From: Halanaerobiales bacterium
GTDB taxonomy: Bacteria; Bacillota_F; Halanaerobiia; DY22613
Assembly: GCA_023128035.1 (NCBI GenBank)
Contig: JAGMES010000092.1
Location: 1 to 16,940 of the forward strand
DNA length: 16,940 bases
Reading direction: 5' to 3'
The position numbers and the translations under genes are program-made. Positions 7,069-13,784 of the stretch are shown in pieces. The notes under the pieces were generated by a model. It worked only from the letters and a program-made list of their open reading frames with translations. It had not been told where the DNA came from and did no database searches. Numbering within the stretch: the stretch's first letter is position 1; every line of letters begins with the position of its first letter.

Positions 7069-7416
7069 CTAAATGACCCACTCACTGCAAATGGTTTTAT
7101 TTACAAGGTGCGATGCAACCATCTTTCTAGCCTTCTCGGCATCTAAATTGCCATATGTCACTTTTTGACCGTCCATTTCAACAATTACAATTGGTTCAGC
7201 CCCGCAATTACCAAGACATCCAGTCTGGGTAATGATAATTTCTAATCCCCGAACTTTAACTTCATCCATAATAGCTTCTAAAACTTCACGAGCACCAGCA
7301 GCTATTCCACAGGTTCCCATAGCTATAGTAACCCGAGGAGCATCGTTTTCTTCACGCAAATTCATAGCCTCTTGAGCCTTTTTTCTCAATTCAGCTAATT
7401 CAGCTAATGATTTCAT
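7069..7416 (-). CDS. hndB: HndB-type thioredoxin-like [2Fe-2S] subunit
   Basis: A small ferredoxin-like subunit found in HndABCD-type hydrogenases, presumed to pass electrons between the other diaphorase subunits. From the ATG at 7416 it has 115 residues: a short N-terminal helix rich in Ala, Glu and Lys, then a thioredoxin-like [2Fe-2S] domain with GTCGIAAGARE (C36) and TGCLGNCGAEP (C67, C71). A fourth cysteine (C110) sits near the C terminus, outside the usual ligand pattern, and the usual second cysteine of the first pair is absent. The start matters: a GTG 12 bases upstream lies inside the Shine-Dalgarno sequence AGAGGTG, which is well spaced for the ATG at 7416, so I chose the ATG. The gene sits between hydC and hydB in the same operon. 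Confidence 0.88.
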   Translation of the reverse strand: MKSLAELAELRKKAQEAMNLREENDAPRVTIAMGTCGIAAGAREVLEAIMDEVKVRGLEIIITQTGCLGNCGAEPIVIVEMDGQKVTYGNLDAEKARKMVASHLVNKTICSEWVI

Positions 7417-7446
7417 ACTTTTATACACCTCTCAATTCACTGAATA

Positions 7447-7941
7447 TTAATATTTATTCAAAATTTCTGGAATTTTATCTGCTTCCAAACGTCCATAAAT
7501 ATCTTCACCAATGGTCATAACTGGTGCTAAACCACATGCACCAATGCAACGAGTAATTTCTAAAGTAAACTTACCATCAGCCGTAGTTCCACCTTCTTCA
7601 ACATTTAATTCCTCTTTAATCTTTTCAACAATCTGTGCAGCACCTTTTACATAACACGCTGTTCCCATACATACACCGATTGCAAATTCACCTTTAGGTT
7701 CAGTAGAAAATAGAGAATAAAAAGTAACAACCCCAGACACTTCAGAAACAGGTACATTTAATCCTTTTGCAACATAAGTTTGCACCTCTTCAGGCAGATA
7801 TCCAAAAACTTCTTGTGCCTGATGAAGAACTGAAATTAAAGCGCCAGGTTTTCCTAGATTGTTACCAATAATTTCATCCAGTTTAAGATAACGTTCATCT
7901 TTTTCACAGGAACACTGGCATTTGCAGCTACTCGATTTCAT
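7447..7941 (-). CDS. hydC: NuoE-like [2Fe-2S] subunit (HydC/HndA)
   Basis: First gene of the hydrogenase operon, 164 residues. An N-terminal helical bundle (about 17-80, with ISVLHQAQEVFGYLP and VSGVVTFYSLF) precedes a thioredoxin-like [2Fe-2S] domain with C91, C96, C132 and C136, the standard Cx4C...Cx3C set. This subunit pairs with the flavin subunit and passes electrons to or from it. An unusual feature is the extreme N terminus: C6, C8, C10 and C12 form a CxCxCxC cluster before the normal domain. AAGGAGG lies 9 bases before the ATG. Upstream is a leader of about 260 nt with a strong promoter. The next gene, hndB, starts about 30 bases after the stop. Confidence 0.94.
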   Translation of the reverse strand: MKSSSCKCQCSCEKDERYLKLDEIIGNNLGKPGALISVLHQAQEVFGYLPEEVQTYVAKGLNVPVSEVSGVVTFYSLFSTEPKGEFAIGVCMGTACYVKGAAQIVEKIKEELNVEEGGTTADGKFTLEITRCIGACGLAPVMTIGEDIYGRLEADKIPEILNKY

Positions 7942-8200
7942 CCATCATTACCTCCTTAAAAAACTCCAGTTTTTAGTGAAAGTGTTCTCAAGAACAAACA
8001 TCGTATGCCAACAGAAAAATCTATCAACTTTCTAACACCTGTCCTCGAATTTACTCTTTCGATTCTGACCATAACTCCACAATCACTTAAAAATTTGCAC
8101 AAAATTCATTCTGATTTCAATACTCACTTAAAAAAAGAACGAATATTGAAAAAATAAAAGTTGTTTGTTCGTTCAATCTTTCACAATATATTGAAATTAC
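7942..8200 (-). promoter_or_regulatory. long leader of the hydrogenase operon, with repeats and possible attenuator
   Basis: From the predicted start near 8200 to the hydC ATG there are about 260 nt without a gene. Two related units are seen on the plus strand, 8062-8093 and 8108-8134, each running from ATTCTGA to TCACTTAAAAA. A 7-bp stem (8174-8168 with 8143-8137) followed by seven U (8136-8130) could act as an attenuator, though its loop is long (24 nt). A near-palindrome TGTTCTCAAGAACA lies at 7983-7996. A small A/U hairpin (7959-7974) abuts the Shine-Dalgarno sequence. I recognise no known riboswitch class. Confidence 0.4.
8169..8186 (-). promoter_or_regulatory. Rex-like operator just after the hydrogenase promoter
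   Basis: The minus strand reads TTGTGAAAGATTGAACGA. Against the Rex consensus TTGTTAA-N4-TTAACAA, 11 of the 14 specified bases agree. It would cover about +14 to +31 of the transcript, a position suited to repression. Rex senses the NADH/NAD ratio and is known to control hydrogenase genes in several Firmicutes. The motif is seen; Rex binding is inferred. Confidence 0.4.
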
Positions 8201-8206
8201 ATTACT

Positions 8207-8235
8207 ATTATACTTCATTCTTTATCCCTTTTCAA
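8207..8235 (-). promoter_or_regulatory. sigma-A promoter of hydC-hndB-hydB-hydA
   Basis: On the minus strand TTGAAA (8235-8230) and TATAAT (8212-8207) are separated by exactly 17 bases. Transcription would start near 8200. This is the only good promoter I see in the 496-base gap and it points into the hydrogenase operon. Confidence 0.8.
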
Positions 8236-8320
8236 GCAAAAATCAATAAATTTTTCTCTTTTTCGATAAATTTTAATTTTCAAAAGATTGAGAAAGTGAA
8301 TGTTTATTTGTGATTTAAAG

Positions 8321-8365
8321 TGTTAAAGTGTAAGAGTACACTTTAACAAAGTATACTCTTACACT
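8321..8365. repeat. two overlapping, mutually exclusive inverted repeats
   Basis: TGTTAAAGTGTA (8321-8332) pairs perfectly with 8337-8348 over 12 bp with a 4-nt loop. AGTGTAAGAGTA (8327-8338) pairs perfectly with 8354-8365, also over 12 bp. The two stems share bases, so only one can form at a time. No U-run follows on either strand. It lies about 95 bases upstream of the hydrogenase -35 box and just beyond the terminator of the previous operon, so it may be a protein-binding site rather than an RNA switch. Confidence 0.6.
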
Positions 8366-8374
8366 GAACCTTCG

Positions 8375-8428
8375 AAAACAAACGCTCCTTAAAAAATCGT
8401 AAAAAAGTACCACGATTTTCTAAAGAGC
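8375..8428 (-). terminator. terminator of the accB-to-TsaD-paralog operon
   Basis: On the minus strand 8428-8412 pairs with 8400-8384 in a 17-position stem with few mismatches and an 11-nt loop. It is followed by G then UUUGUUUU (8382-8375). It lies 10 bases after the stop codon of the TsaD-like gene. Confidence 0.85.
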
Positions 8429-8437
8429 ATTTTCATA

Positions 8438-9391
8438 TTATTCTTGATCCATCCATTTGCTTATTCCTAGAAGTCCTACACCAACAGCATTATCACGACT
8501 ATATTCAGGTTTAGCAAAATATAAATTAACATCTACGGCTGGATGTTCTAGTCGTTGTTTTAATCTTTCTTTTATAAATCTATTAGAAGCCACACCACCA
8601 ACAAAAAGAATCTCTCTCAATCCTGTTTTGCGAATCGCAAGAAGTAGAACTTTTTCAACAGAATTTGCAATACATCGAAAGACTGCAAAAGCAATCTCTT
8701 CTGGTAAAGCTCCAGATTCCACTTGACGCATGGCTGCTGAACAAGGTCCCGAAAAACTCACAGAAAATTCATCCACAGATGAAGGTAATGATACCTTTAG
8801 ATATTTAGATGAATTTTGAGCTAATTTTTCCAAAGCTGGCCCTGCTGGAAAAGATAAACCCAGTTTTACTCCAACCCGATCTACAAATTGGCCCGCATGT
8901 AGATCACTAGAACTTCCAAGTAGATCAATCTGAAAACCACCTAAATGTGGTTGAACCAGAAGAAGATCAGTAGTTCCCCCTGAAAGATGCATCGCTAAAA
9001 ATGATCCTGTAGGTTTAAATCTCGCTGACCATAAACCTGCAGCAAGATGCCCTTCCTGATGAGTAGAGATATATAAAGGAACACCTAATGCTGGAGCAAG
9101 GATTCTAGCAGCACCTTCCCCAACTCTAAAGACTGGCATATATGATCCTTCAATTGGACGTGGCTTCTGGCTATAACAAACTCCTTTAAAACTGCCTTGA
9201 AACTTAACCAATGCCTCATCCAGCAACAAAGGAAGATTTTGAACATGTTGAAAAAGAGCTTCAGACTGCTTAAGACCCCTTTCACCAAATTCTACTTTTA
9301 AAACTTGGCGTTGATCAAAAAGAAGTTGTTTTTCCTCAGAAACTACAGCTATAGAAGTCGTGTAATTGCTAGTATCTATACCCAAGAACAT
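8438..9391 (-). CDS. divergent TsaD/Kae1-family ASKHA protein (O-sialoglycoprotein endopeptidase-like)
   Basis: A 317-residue protein of the Kae1/TsaD/Gcp fold. Canonical TsaD transfers threonylcarbamoyl to A37 of ANN-decoding tRNAs. Family marks are the phosphate loop GIDTSNYTTS (4-13), the metal site HQEGH (H111, H115), SGGTTDL (137-143), VGGVASN (264-270) and a late Asp in YSRDNAVG (D300), which in TsaD is the third metal ligand. It differs from canonical TsaD in several motifs (HQEGH where TsaD has HMEGH, FSGPCSAA where TsaD has FSGLKTA), so I call it a paralog rather than tsaD. Its job is not known to me. GGAGG precedes the ATG at good spacing. It is the last gene of the operon, 30 bases after nusB, and is followed by a strong terminator. 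Confidence 0.85.
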   Translation of the reverse strand: MFLGIDTSNYTTSIAVVSEEKQLLFDQRQVLKVEFGERGLKQSEALFQHVQNLPLLLDEALVKFQGSFKGVCYSQKPRPIEGSYMPVFRVGEGAARILAPALGVPLYISTHQEGHLAAGLWSARFKPTGSFLAMHLSGGTTDLLLVQPHLGGFQIDLLGSSSDLHAGQFVDRVGVKLGLSFPAGPALEKLAQNSSKYLKVSLPSSVDEFSVSFSGPCSAAMRQVESGALPEEIAFAVFRCIANSVEKVLLLAIRKTGLREILFVGGVASNRFIKERLKQRLEHPAVDVNLYFAKPEYSRDNAVGVGLLGISKWMDQE

Positions 9392-9421
9392 CGTTTTACC
9401 TCCTAACTACCCCTTGCAGTA

Positions 9422-9826
9422 TTATACTCGCGTTGAAAGGGCACCTAGAATTCCGTTAATAAATTTACTAGATTTATGTGAACTAAACTCCTTGGCAATC
9501 TCAATGGCTTCATTAATTGCGATACTGTCAACTACCTCATCTATATAAAGCATCTCGGCCGCCGCCATTCGCAAAATACTTGCATCTACTCTAGACATTC
9601 GATCAATTCGCCAATCTTTAGAATACTGCTCGATTTTTGCATTGATCTCATCCAAATGCTCTTCCACAAAAGAAATTAGTTTCTTTGTATAGTTCGCATT
9701 TACTGCATCAGGTTCACGATTTTCTAGATTAGCTATCGCTTCTTCGATAGGAATTCCTTGAAAATCTATTTCGAATAAAATCTGTAATGCCCAAATTCGT
9801 TGTTGTCTACGTTTTAACTTCACCAT
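9422..9826 (-). CDS. nusB: transcription antitermination factor NusB
   Basis: NusB binds boxA RNA with NusE (S10) and supports antitermination in rRNA operons. The 134-residue all-helical protein shows the family blocks: RRQQRIWALQILFEID (about 6-21), DWRIDRMSRVDASILRMA (71-88) and the C-terminal HKSSKFINGILG (117-128). AAGGAGG lies about 10 nt before the ATG; a GTG as second codon is an unlikely alternative start. The position downstream of accC and asp23 is the usual one in Firmicutes. It is probably co-transcribed with the genes on both sides. Confidence 0.96.
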   Translation of the reverse strand: MVKLKRRQQRIWALQILFEIDFQGIPIEEAIANLENREPDAVNANYTKKLISFVEEHLDEINAKIEQYSKDWRIDRMSRVDASILRMAAAEMLYIDEVVDSIAINEAIEIAKEFSSHKSSKFINGILGALSTRV

Positions 9827-9889
9827 AAATCAAAATCCTCCTTGGCCCTTCCAAAAGTTAGTAATAAACTAGAAGCTAGAAGCACCTTC

Positions 9890-10123
9890 TTAATCATGGG
9901 GAGGTAGAATCCGGTCAATGATTTCCCGAAAATCCTCATGATTGTCAATTTTTTTACCAAGACTATAACCAACAACACTACACACCACGATAAAGAAAGT
10001 CTTTAAAAGCCCCACCGTCAGGAGCAATATACTTACCAAAAATCCAGTTATAAGACCTATAATTTTCCCACGATGATGCTCAAATAATTCTAATAGCCGG
10101 GTCAAAATCTCATTGGCATTCAT
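9890..10123 (-). CDS. DUF2273 small integral membrane protein
   Basis: A 77-residue protein with two closely spaced hydrophobic segments (about 21-40 and 42-55) and a charged C terminus ending in RILPPHD. DUF2273 proteins are usually encoded next to Asp23 and AmaP, as here, and are thought to belong to the same envelope-stress module; the biochemical role is unknown. An upstream TTG (10144) would add seven residues, but it lies before the Shine-Dalgarno sequence GAGGTG, which sits 6 nt ahead of the ATG at 10123, so I chose the ATG. The amaP stop is just upstream, so translation may be coupled. Confidence 0.85.
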   Translation of the reverse strand: MNANEILTRLLELFEHHRGKIIGLITGFLVSILLLTVGLLKTFFIVVCSVVGYSLGKKIDNHEDFREIIDRILPPHD

Positions 10124-10147
10124 ACCAATCACCTCTCTTATCAATAC

Positions 10148-10696
10148 CTACCTAACCCGAACAGTCGAATTCATACTTTTCTTAGCAGATTCAACTTCTT
10201 GAATTGTAACAAATACTTCGTCTGCACGAATCCCGACTTTTTGCAAAAGAAAGTCTTTTACCAAATCCTGAATTTCTTTAGACATGCCTGAAATTTGTGC
10301 ATCAGTAGTTATTGTTAATTTCAAAAAGATATTAAGAACATCACCATGCGTACGAAATTTAGATTTTACATTTTTTACACCAGTTTGATCCAAAACTATA
10401 TCATGAATCAAATCCCTAATAGCAGACATTGCAATCCGAATTTCTCCTAATGCGTTTTCCTGAATAATGGTTTTGTTTTTCTGACCTTCAGTAATAAATG
10501 ATTGGAAAACCCAAACACCAATGAAAAATAAAACCAACGAAACCAAGGCTACTTCTTGATTATCATATGTTTGACAAACTAATCCTGACAGGTAATTCTC
10601 GGGCAACCATCCAAAGCCATTAAGTATTATAGTAAAAGTTATAACAAGGAAAAGAAGAGTCAGGATAAACAAAGTCAATCGATGATAGAATTTCAT
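10148..10696 (-). CDS. amaP: alkaline shock response membrane anchor protein AmaP
   Basis: AmaP holds Asp23 at the membrane in Staphylococcus aureus. This 182-residue homologue has two N-terminal membrane segments (about 7-28 and 48-66) and a soluble C-terminal domain of about 115 residues that itself looks Asp23-like, with VFVTIQEVESAKKS near the end. The start is a choice: a GTG at 10711 would overlap the preceding stop codon by one base and add five residues, but the run GGGGGG lies 3' of it and is well placed for the ATG at 10696. It sits between the Asp23 gene and the DUF2273 gene and is surely co-transcribed with them. Confidence 0.85.
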   Translation of the reverse strand: MKFYHRLTLFILTLLFLVITFTIILNGFGWLPENYLSGLVCQTYDNQEVALVSLVLFFIGVWVFQSFITEGQKNKTIIQENALGEIRIAMSAIRDLIHDIVLDQTGVKNVKSKFRTHGDVLNIFLKLTITTDAQISGMSKEIQDLVKDFLLQKVGIRADEVFVTIQEVESAKKSMNSTVRVR

Positions 10697-10710
10697 TTTA
10701 GTACCCCCCA

Positions 10711-11097
10711 CTATCTTACTCGGGCTGGAAGTTCTTCTTCTTCTTGTTTATCTTCATTTTGGAATCTAACTCCTTGAACGTGAACATTTACTTCAACAAC
10801 ATCCAGGCCTGTCATATTTTCGACTGCTTTCTTTACATTCTCTTGAACATTCCAAGAAACTTCTGGAATAGAAACACCATAATCCATAATTACGAATAAA
10901 TCCACAGCAGCTTCCTTTTCTCCAACCTCTACTTTTACTCCCTTTGAAAGATTGCGCTTACCTAATATCTCTGCAATCCCACCAGCAATTCCACCGCTCA
11001 TCCCAGCTACTCCTTCAATTTCAGTTGCAGCTAAACCAGCGATAATTCCAACAACTTCATTTGCGATTCTAATAGCACCTACATTCCTATCATTCAC
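10711..11097 (-). CDS. Asp23/Gls24 family envelope stress protein
   Basis: A 128-residue Asp23 (DUF322) protein, equivalent in position to yqhY of Bacillus subtilis. The family fold is seen as GAIRIANEVVGIIAGLAA (7-24), GVAGMSGG, a central strand region VDLFVIMDYGVSIPEV (65-80) and VVEVNVHVQGVRF near the end, followed by an acidic tail EDKQEEEE. In B. subtilis loss of yqhY is reported to disturb acetyl-CoA carboxylase activity, which fits its place directly after accC. It starts with GTG; AGGAGGTG lies about 9 nt upstream and no in-frame ATG is nearby. The gap to accC is 47 bases with no promoter, so it belongs to the accBC operon. Confidence 0.92.
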   Translation of the reverse strand: MNDRNVGAIRIANEVVGIIAGLAATEIEGVAGMSGGIAGGIAEILGKRNLSKGVKVEVGEKEAAVDLFVIMDYGVSIPEVSWNVQENVKKAVENMTGLDVVEVNVHVQGVRFQNEDKQEEEELPARVR

Positions 11098-11144
11098 CTA
11101 TATACACCTCCTATAAATTCTGCGGGAGCGCACTACTTCACGAA

Positions 11145-12491
11145 TTACTCTCCCATAATTCTACGCTGAATAAAATTAGTATAAACTTCTCCACGTCTAA
11201 AAAAAGCGTTTTTTAGAACTCGTTTATGAAATGGAATGGTAGTTTTGACTCCTTCAATTATAAATTCATCTAAAGCTCGTTCCATTCTATTAATAGCTTC
11301 ATTTCTATCTGTACCCCACACAACTAATTTTCCAATCATAGAATCATAATATGGTGAAATAGTATAACCTTGATAGACTACACTATCTAAGCGAACTCCA
11401 GGCCCTCCTGGGGTCAAATATTTTGTAACTTTACCTGGGGATGGCATAAAGTTTCTATCTGGATCTTCAGCATTGATCCGACACTCAATAGCAACACCTT
11501 TTATTTGAATCTCATCTTGAGTTATTGCTAATTCCTGTCCATCCGCAATGCGAATTTGAGCTTTTATAAGATCGATACCAGTAATCATTTCTGTTACAGT
11601 ATGCTCTACCTGAATACGTGTATTCATCTCTATGAAATAAAAACAATTGTCCTTATCTAATAAAAATTCCACAGTTCCTGCACTCGTATAATTTGTCGCA
11701 ATAGCTGCTTTAACCGCTATTTTTCCCATTTTAGCTCTTAATTCAGTACTTAACGCAGGGGATGGAGCCTCTTCAATCATCTTTTGATGACGACGTTGAA
11801 TAGAACAATCCCTTTCCCCAAGATAAATAACATTACCATAATTATCTGCTAAAATTTGAAACTCAATATGACGAGGTTCTTCAATATATTTTTCAAGATA
11901 AACCTCTGCATTCCCAAAAGCCGCTTCTGCTTCAGTTTGAGCAGTCTCAATCGATTTGATTAAATCATCTTTAGAGTGAGCAACCCTCATACCTCGACCG
12001 CCTCCACCAGCTGAAGCCTTAATGATTACGGGATAACCAATTTCTTCTGCTATCTCAATCGCCTGATCAATACTTTCTAATCCACTTTCTGTACCTGGTA
12101 CAACAGTTATTCCGGCTTCAATCATAGACTTTCGAGCAACAACTTTATCACCCATCGTTTGAATAACCTCAGAATTTGGCCCAATAAATGTATAACCACA
12201 TTCTTCACAAATCTCAGCAAAATGAGCATTCTCTGAAAGAAAACCATAACCAGGATGAATAGCATCTGCTCCAGAAATATTTGCAGCACTGATGATATTC
12301 GGGATATTAAGATAACTTTTTATTGATGATGTTGGCCCTACACAATAAGCCTCATCAGCCATTTTTACATGCATAGAATCTCTATCTGCTTCCGAAAAAA
12401 TCGCAACCGTCTTTATTCCCATTTCACGGCAAGAACGTATAACCCTCAGAGCAATCTCTCCACGATTAGCTATTAATATTTTTTTAAACAT
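11145..12491 (-). CDS. accC: acetyl-CoA carboxylase, biotin carboxylase subunit
   Basis: AccC uses ATP and bicarbonate to carboxylate biotin on AccB, the first step of fatty acid synthesis. The 448 residues have standard length. An N-terminal preATP-grasp domain ([18 protein letters not shown]) is followed by the ATP-grasp domain with K116, K158, the glycine loop AGGGGRGMR (161-169), H208, and the catalytic block [16 protein letters not shown] (286-301, with E288, N290 and R292). The C-terminal biotin carboxylase domain holds [13 protein letters not shown]. No key residue is missing. GGAGG precedes the ATG at 7 nt, and the gap from accB is 29 bases. No carboxyltransferase genes (accA, accD) are in the window. 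Confidence 0.97.
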   Translation of the reverse strand: MFKKILIANRGEIALRVIRSCREMGIKTVAIFSEADRDSMHVKMADEAYCVGPTSSIKSYLNIPNIISAANISGADAIHPGYGFLSENAHFAEICEECGYTFIGPNSEVIQTMGDKVVARKSMIEAGITVVPGTESGLESIDQAIEIAEEIGYPVIIKASAGGGGRGMRVAHSKDDLIKSIETAQTEAEAAFGNAEVYLEKYIEEPRHIEFQILADNYGNVIYLGERDCSIQRRHQKMIEEAPSPALSTELRAKMGKIAVKAAIATNYTSAGTVEFLLDKDNCFYFIEMNTRIQVEHTVTEMITGIDLIKAQIRIADGQELAITQDEIQIKGVAIECRINAEDPDRNFMPSPGKVTKYLTPGGPGVRLDSVVYQGYTISPYYDSMIGKLVVWGTDRNEAINRMERALDEFIIEGVKTTIPFHKRVLKNAFFRRGEVYTNFIQRRIMGE

Positions 12492-12520
12492 AAATCTACC
12501 TCCAGCTATTTCTACAACTA

Positions 12521-12976
12521 TTACTCAGATTCAATGATAAATAATGTCTGACTAAATTCAACTGACTGACCATTCTCTACTAGTATATCCACTACTTTTC
12601 CGTTAAATTCTGCCTCAATTTCATTCATTAATTTCATGGCTTCTATTATACAAAGTGTCTGACCTGCAACAACCTTATCTCCTACCTTAACAAAAGGATC
12701 CGCATCAGGACGAGGAGCACTAAAATAAGTACCTACCATCGGAGCTAAGATCGGCTTTCCATTTACAATTTCTTTCTCTTCTGTGGGAGTTTCTGAAACC
12801 TCTGATATTGACTCCTGAGCTGGTAAAGTTGAAATCTGGGATTGTTGAATAGGAACTGATTGATATTGTCTTCCTTTTCGAAGAAACAGTCGTGTATCAT
12901 TTCCCTCTAATTCCAATTCGGTAATTTCTGTTTCATTTACTAGTTTAATTAGTTCTTTTATTTCGCTGATCTTCAT
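12521..12976 (-). CDS. accB: acetyl-CoA carboxylase, biotin carboxyl carrier protein
   Basis: AccB carries biotin between the carboxylase and the carboxyltransferase. It has 151 residues: an N-terminal helical part (1-36), a flexible linker rich in Gln, Ser, Pro and Glu (about 37-72), and a C-terminal biotinyl domain (75-150). The biotinylation motif is EAMKLM with K115 as the modified lysine. AAAGGAGG lies 8 nt upstream of the ATG. It is the first gene of the operon that runs to the TsaD-like gene. The 220-base gap upstream holds the spoIIIAH terminator and a FapR-like promoter region. Confidence 0.97.
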   Translation of the reverse strand: MKISEIKELIKLVNETEITELELEGNDTRLFLRKGRQYQSVPIQQSQISTLPAQESISEVSETPTEEKEIVNGKPILAPMVGTYFSAPRPDADPFVKVGDKVVAGQTLCIIEAMKLMNEIEAEFNGKVVDILVENGQSVEFSQTLFIIESE

Positions 12977-13066
12977 CTATTTTCCTCCTTTTATTCTAAC
13001 ATAAATAAAAATTAATTTTCTTCTCTTTACCATTCCACCAGAAGTGCGATTTTATCCCTCTGAAAA

Positions 13067-13102
13067 ATTAGTACTTCGGTAAAATTATAACCTGGTACTA
13101 AT
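13067..13102 (-). promoter_or_regulatory. FapR-like operator over the accB promoter -10 box
   Basis: The arms ATTAGTAC (13067-13074) and GTACTAAT (13095-13102) are perfectly inverted, 20 bases apart. On the minus strand 13101-13085 reads TTAGTACCAGGTTATAA, close to the 17-bp FapR palindrome type TTAGTACC-n-GGTACTAA. A perfect TATAAT -10 box (13089-13084) overlaps it. I find no good -35 box at 16-18 bases, so the promoter is only partly supported. FapR represses lipid synthesis genes when malonyl-CoA is low, and acc genes are a sensible target. Confidence 0.45.
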
Positions 13103-13138
13103 ACTTATTTATTTGACAAAAAAGATTAATATCCTTTT

Positions 13139-13177
13139 AAAAAATAAAAAGTAGAGGTAAAAAATTCTCCCCTACTT
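13139..13177 (-). terminator. terminator of the spoIIIA operon
   Basis: On the minus strand 13177-13169 pairs with 13157-13149 in a 9-bp stem with one G-U pair, followed by a U-rich run (13148-13139). It lies 20 bases after the spoIIIAH stop codon and splits the sporulation operon from accB. Confidence 0.88.
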
Positions 13178-13196
13178 AGAAACCCGCTTTGAATCA

Positions 13197-13775
13197 TTAA
13201 TTTTTATCAATTCGTTTTTCCATAATATTAATATCTTCTTCTCTATAATTTGTACATCTTACAACAATATCACTAATTTTCGCCACATCATTAACAGTCA
13301 ATCCATTACTCTGGACGATAACATCAACAGCGTTTTCATGTATAAATACAAGAGCATCATAATAACCTCGAGCACGAATAAGACTTTCTGCCTTCATAAC
13401 TTCTTCTATCTGTTTTGTGAGATTTAACATCATATCCTGGGCTTCTTTCTTCTTTTCTGGGTCTGTGTTCGGATTATTAATCATCTCACGCAAATAGTTA
13501 ATCTGTTCACTCCGAACTTTATCACGATCTAAACGATATCTGATAAAAAAATCTTTATTTGGATTTTCTTCTTTCACTTTGCTCAATTGAATATTTTGTG
13601 TTTTTTCAATTTCTTGTTCATTAATTGAATGAATACTTACTTGTGTCTGTTTAGGTGAATTGCTTTGGGTAGGAATCTCCTTTGAAGATTGACCCTGCCA
13701 AATAGCATATATTGCACCAATCCAGACCATAAAAACAGCGAACCAAACTAAGCGTCTCTTTGTTTCATTTTCCAT
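13197..13775 (-). CDS. spoIIIAH: stage III sporulation protein AH
   Basis: SpoIIIAH sits in the mother-cell membrane and binds forespore SpoIIQ across the intermembrane space, forming the zipper and channel needed for late forespore gene expression. From the ATG it has 192 residues: one membrane span (about 9-26, LVWFAVFMVWIGAIYAIW), a variable Gln/Ser/Glu-rich linker, and a C-terminal ring-building (YscJ/FliF-like) domain with SNGLTVNDVAKISDIVVR. The charged helix YRLDRDKVRSEQINYLREMI is typical of the family. A GTG at 13784 would add three residues, but it overlaps the Shine-Dalgarno GGTAGGTG, so I chose the ATG at 13775. It is the last gene of the operon, just after spoIIIAG. Confidence 0.94.
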   Translation of the reverse strand: MENETKRRLVWFAVFMVWIGAIYAIWQGQSSKEIPTQSNSPKQTQVSIHSINEQEIEKTQNIQLSKVKEENPNKDFFIRYRLDRDKVRSEQINYLREMINNPNTDPEKKKEAQDMMLNLTKQIEEVMKAESLIRARGYYDALVFIHENAVDVIVQSNGLTVNDVAKISDIVVRCTNYREEDINIMEKRIDKN

Positions 13776-13784
13776 TGTTAGCAC

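Noticed and set aside
7942..8437. A small gene in the 496-base gap before hydC
   Set aside because: Neither strand holds an ORF with a good start and ribosome site; the stretch is AT-rich with promoter, palindromes and terminator.
9085..9288. A 67-codon minus-strand frame inside the TsaD-like gene
   Set aside because: It is an out-of-frame shadow of a conserved ORF, with no ribosome site.
13114..13119. TTGTCA on the minus strand as the -35 box of accB
   Set aside because: It lies 24 bases from the TATAAT at 13084-13089, too far for a sigma-A promoter, and there is no -10 box at 17 bases.
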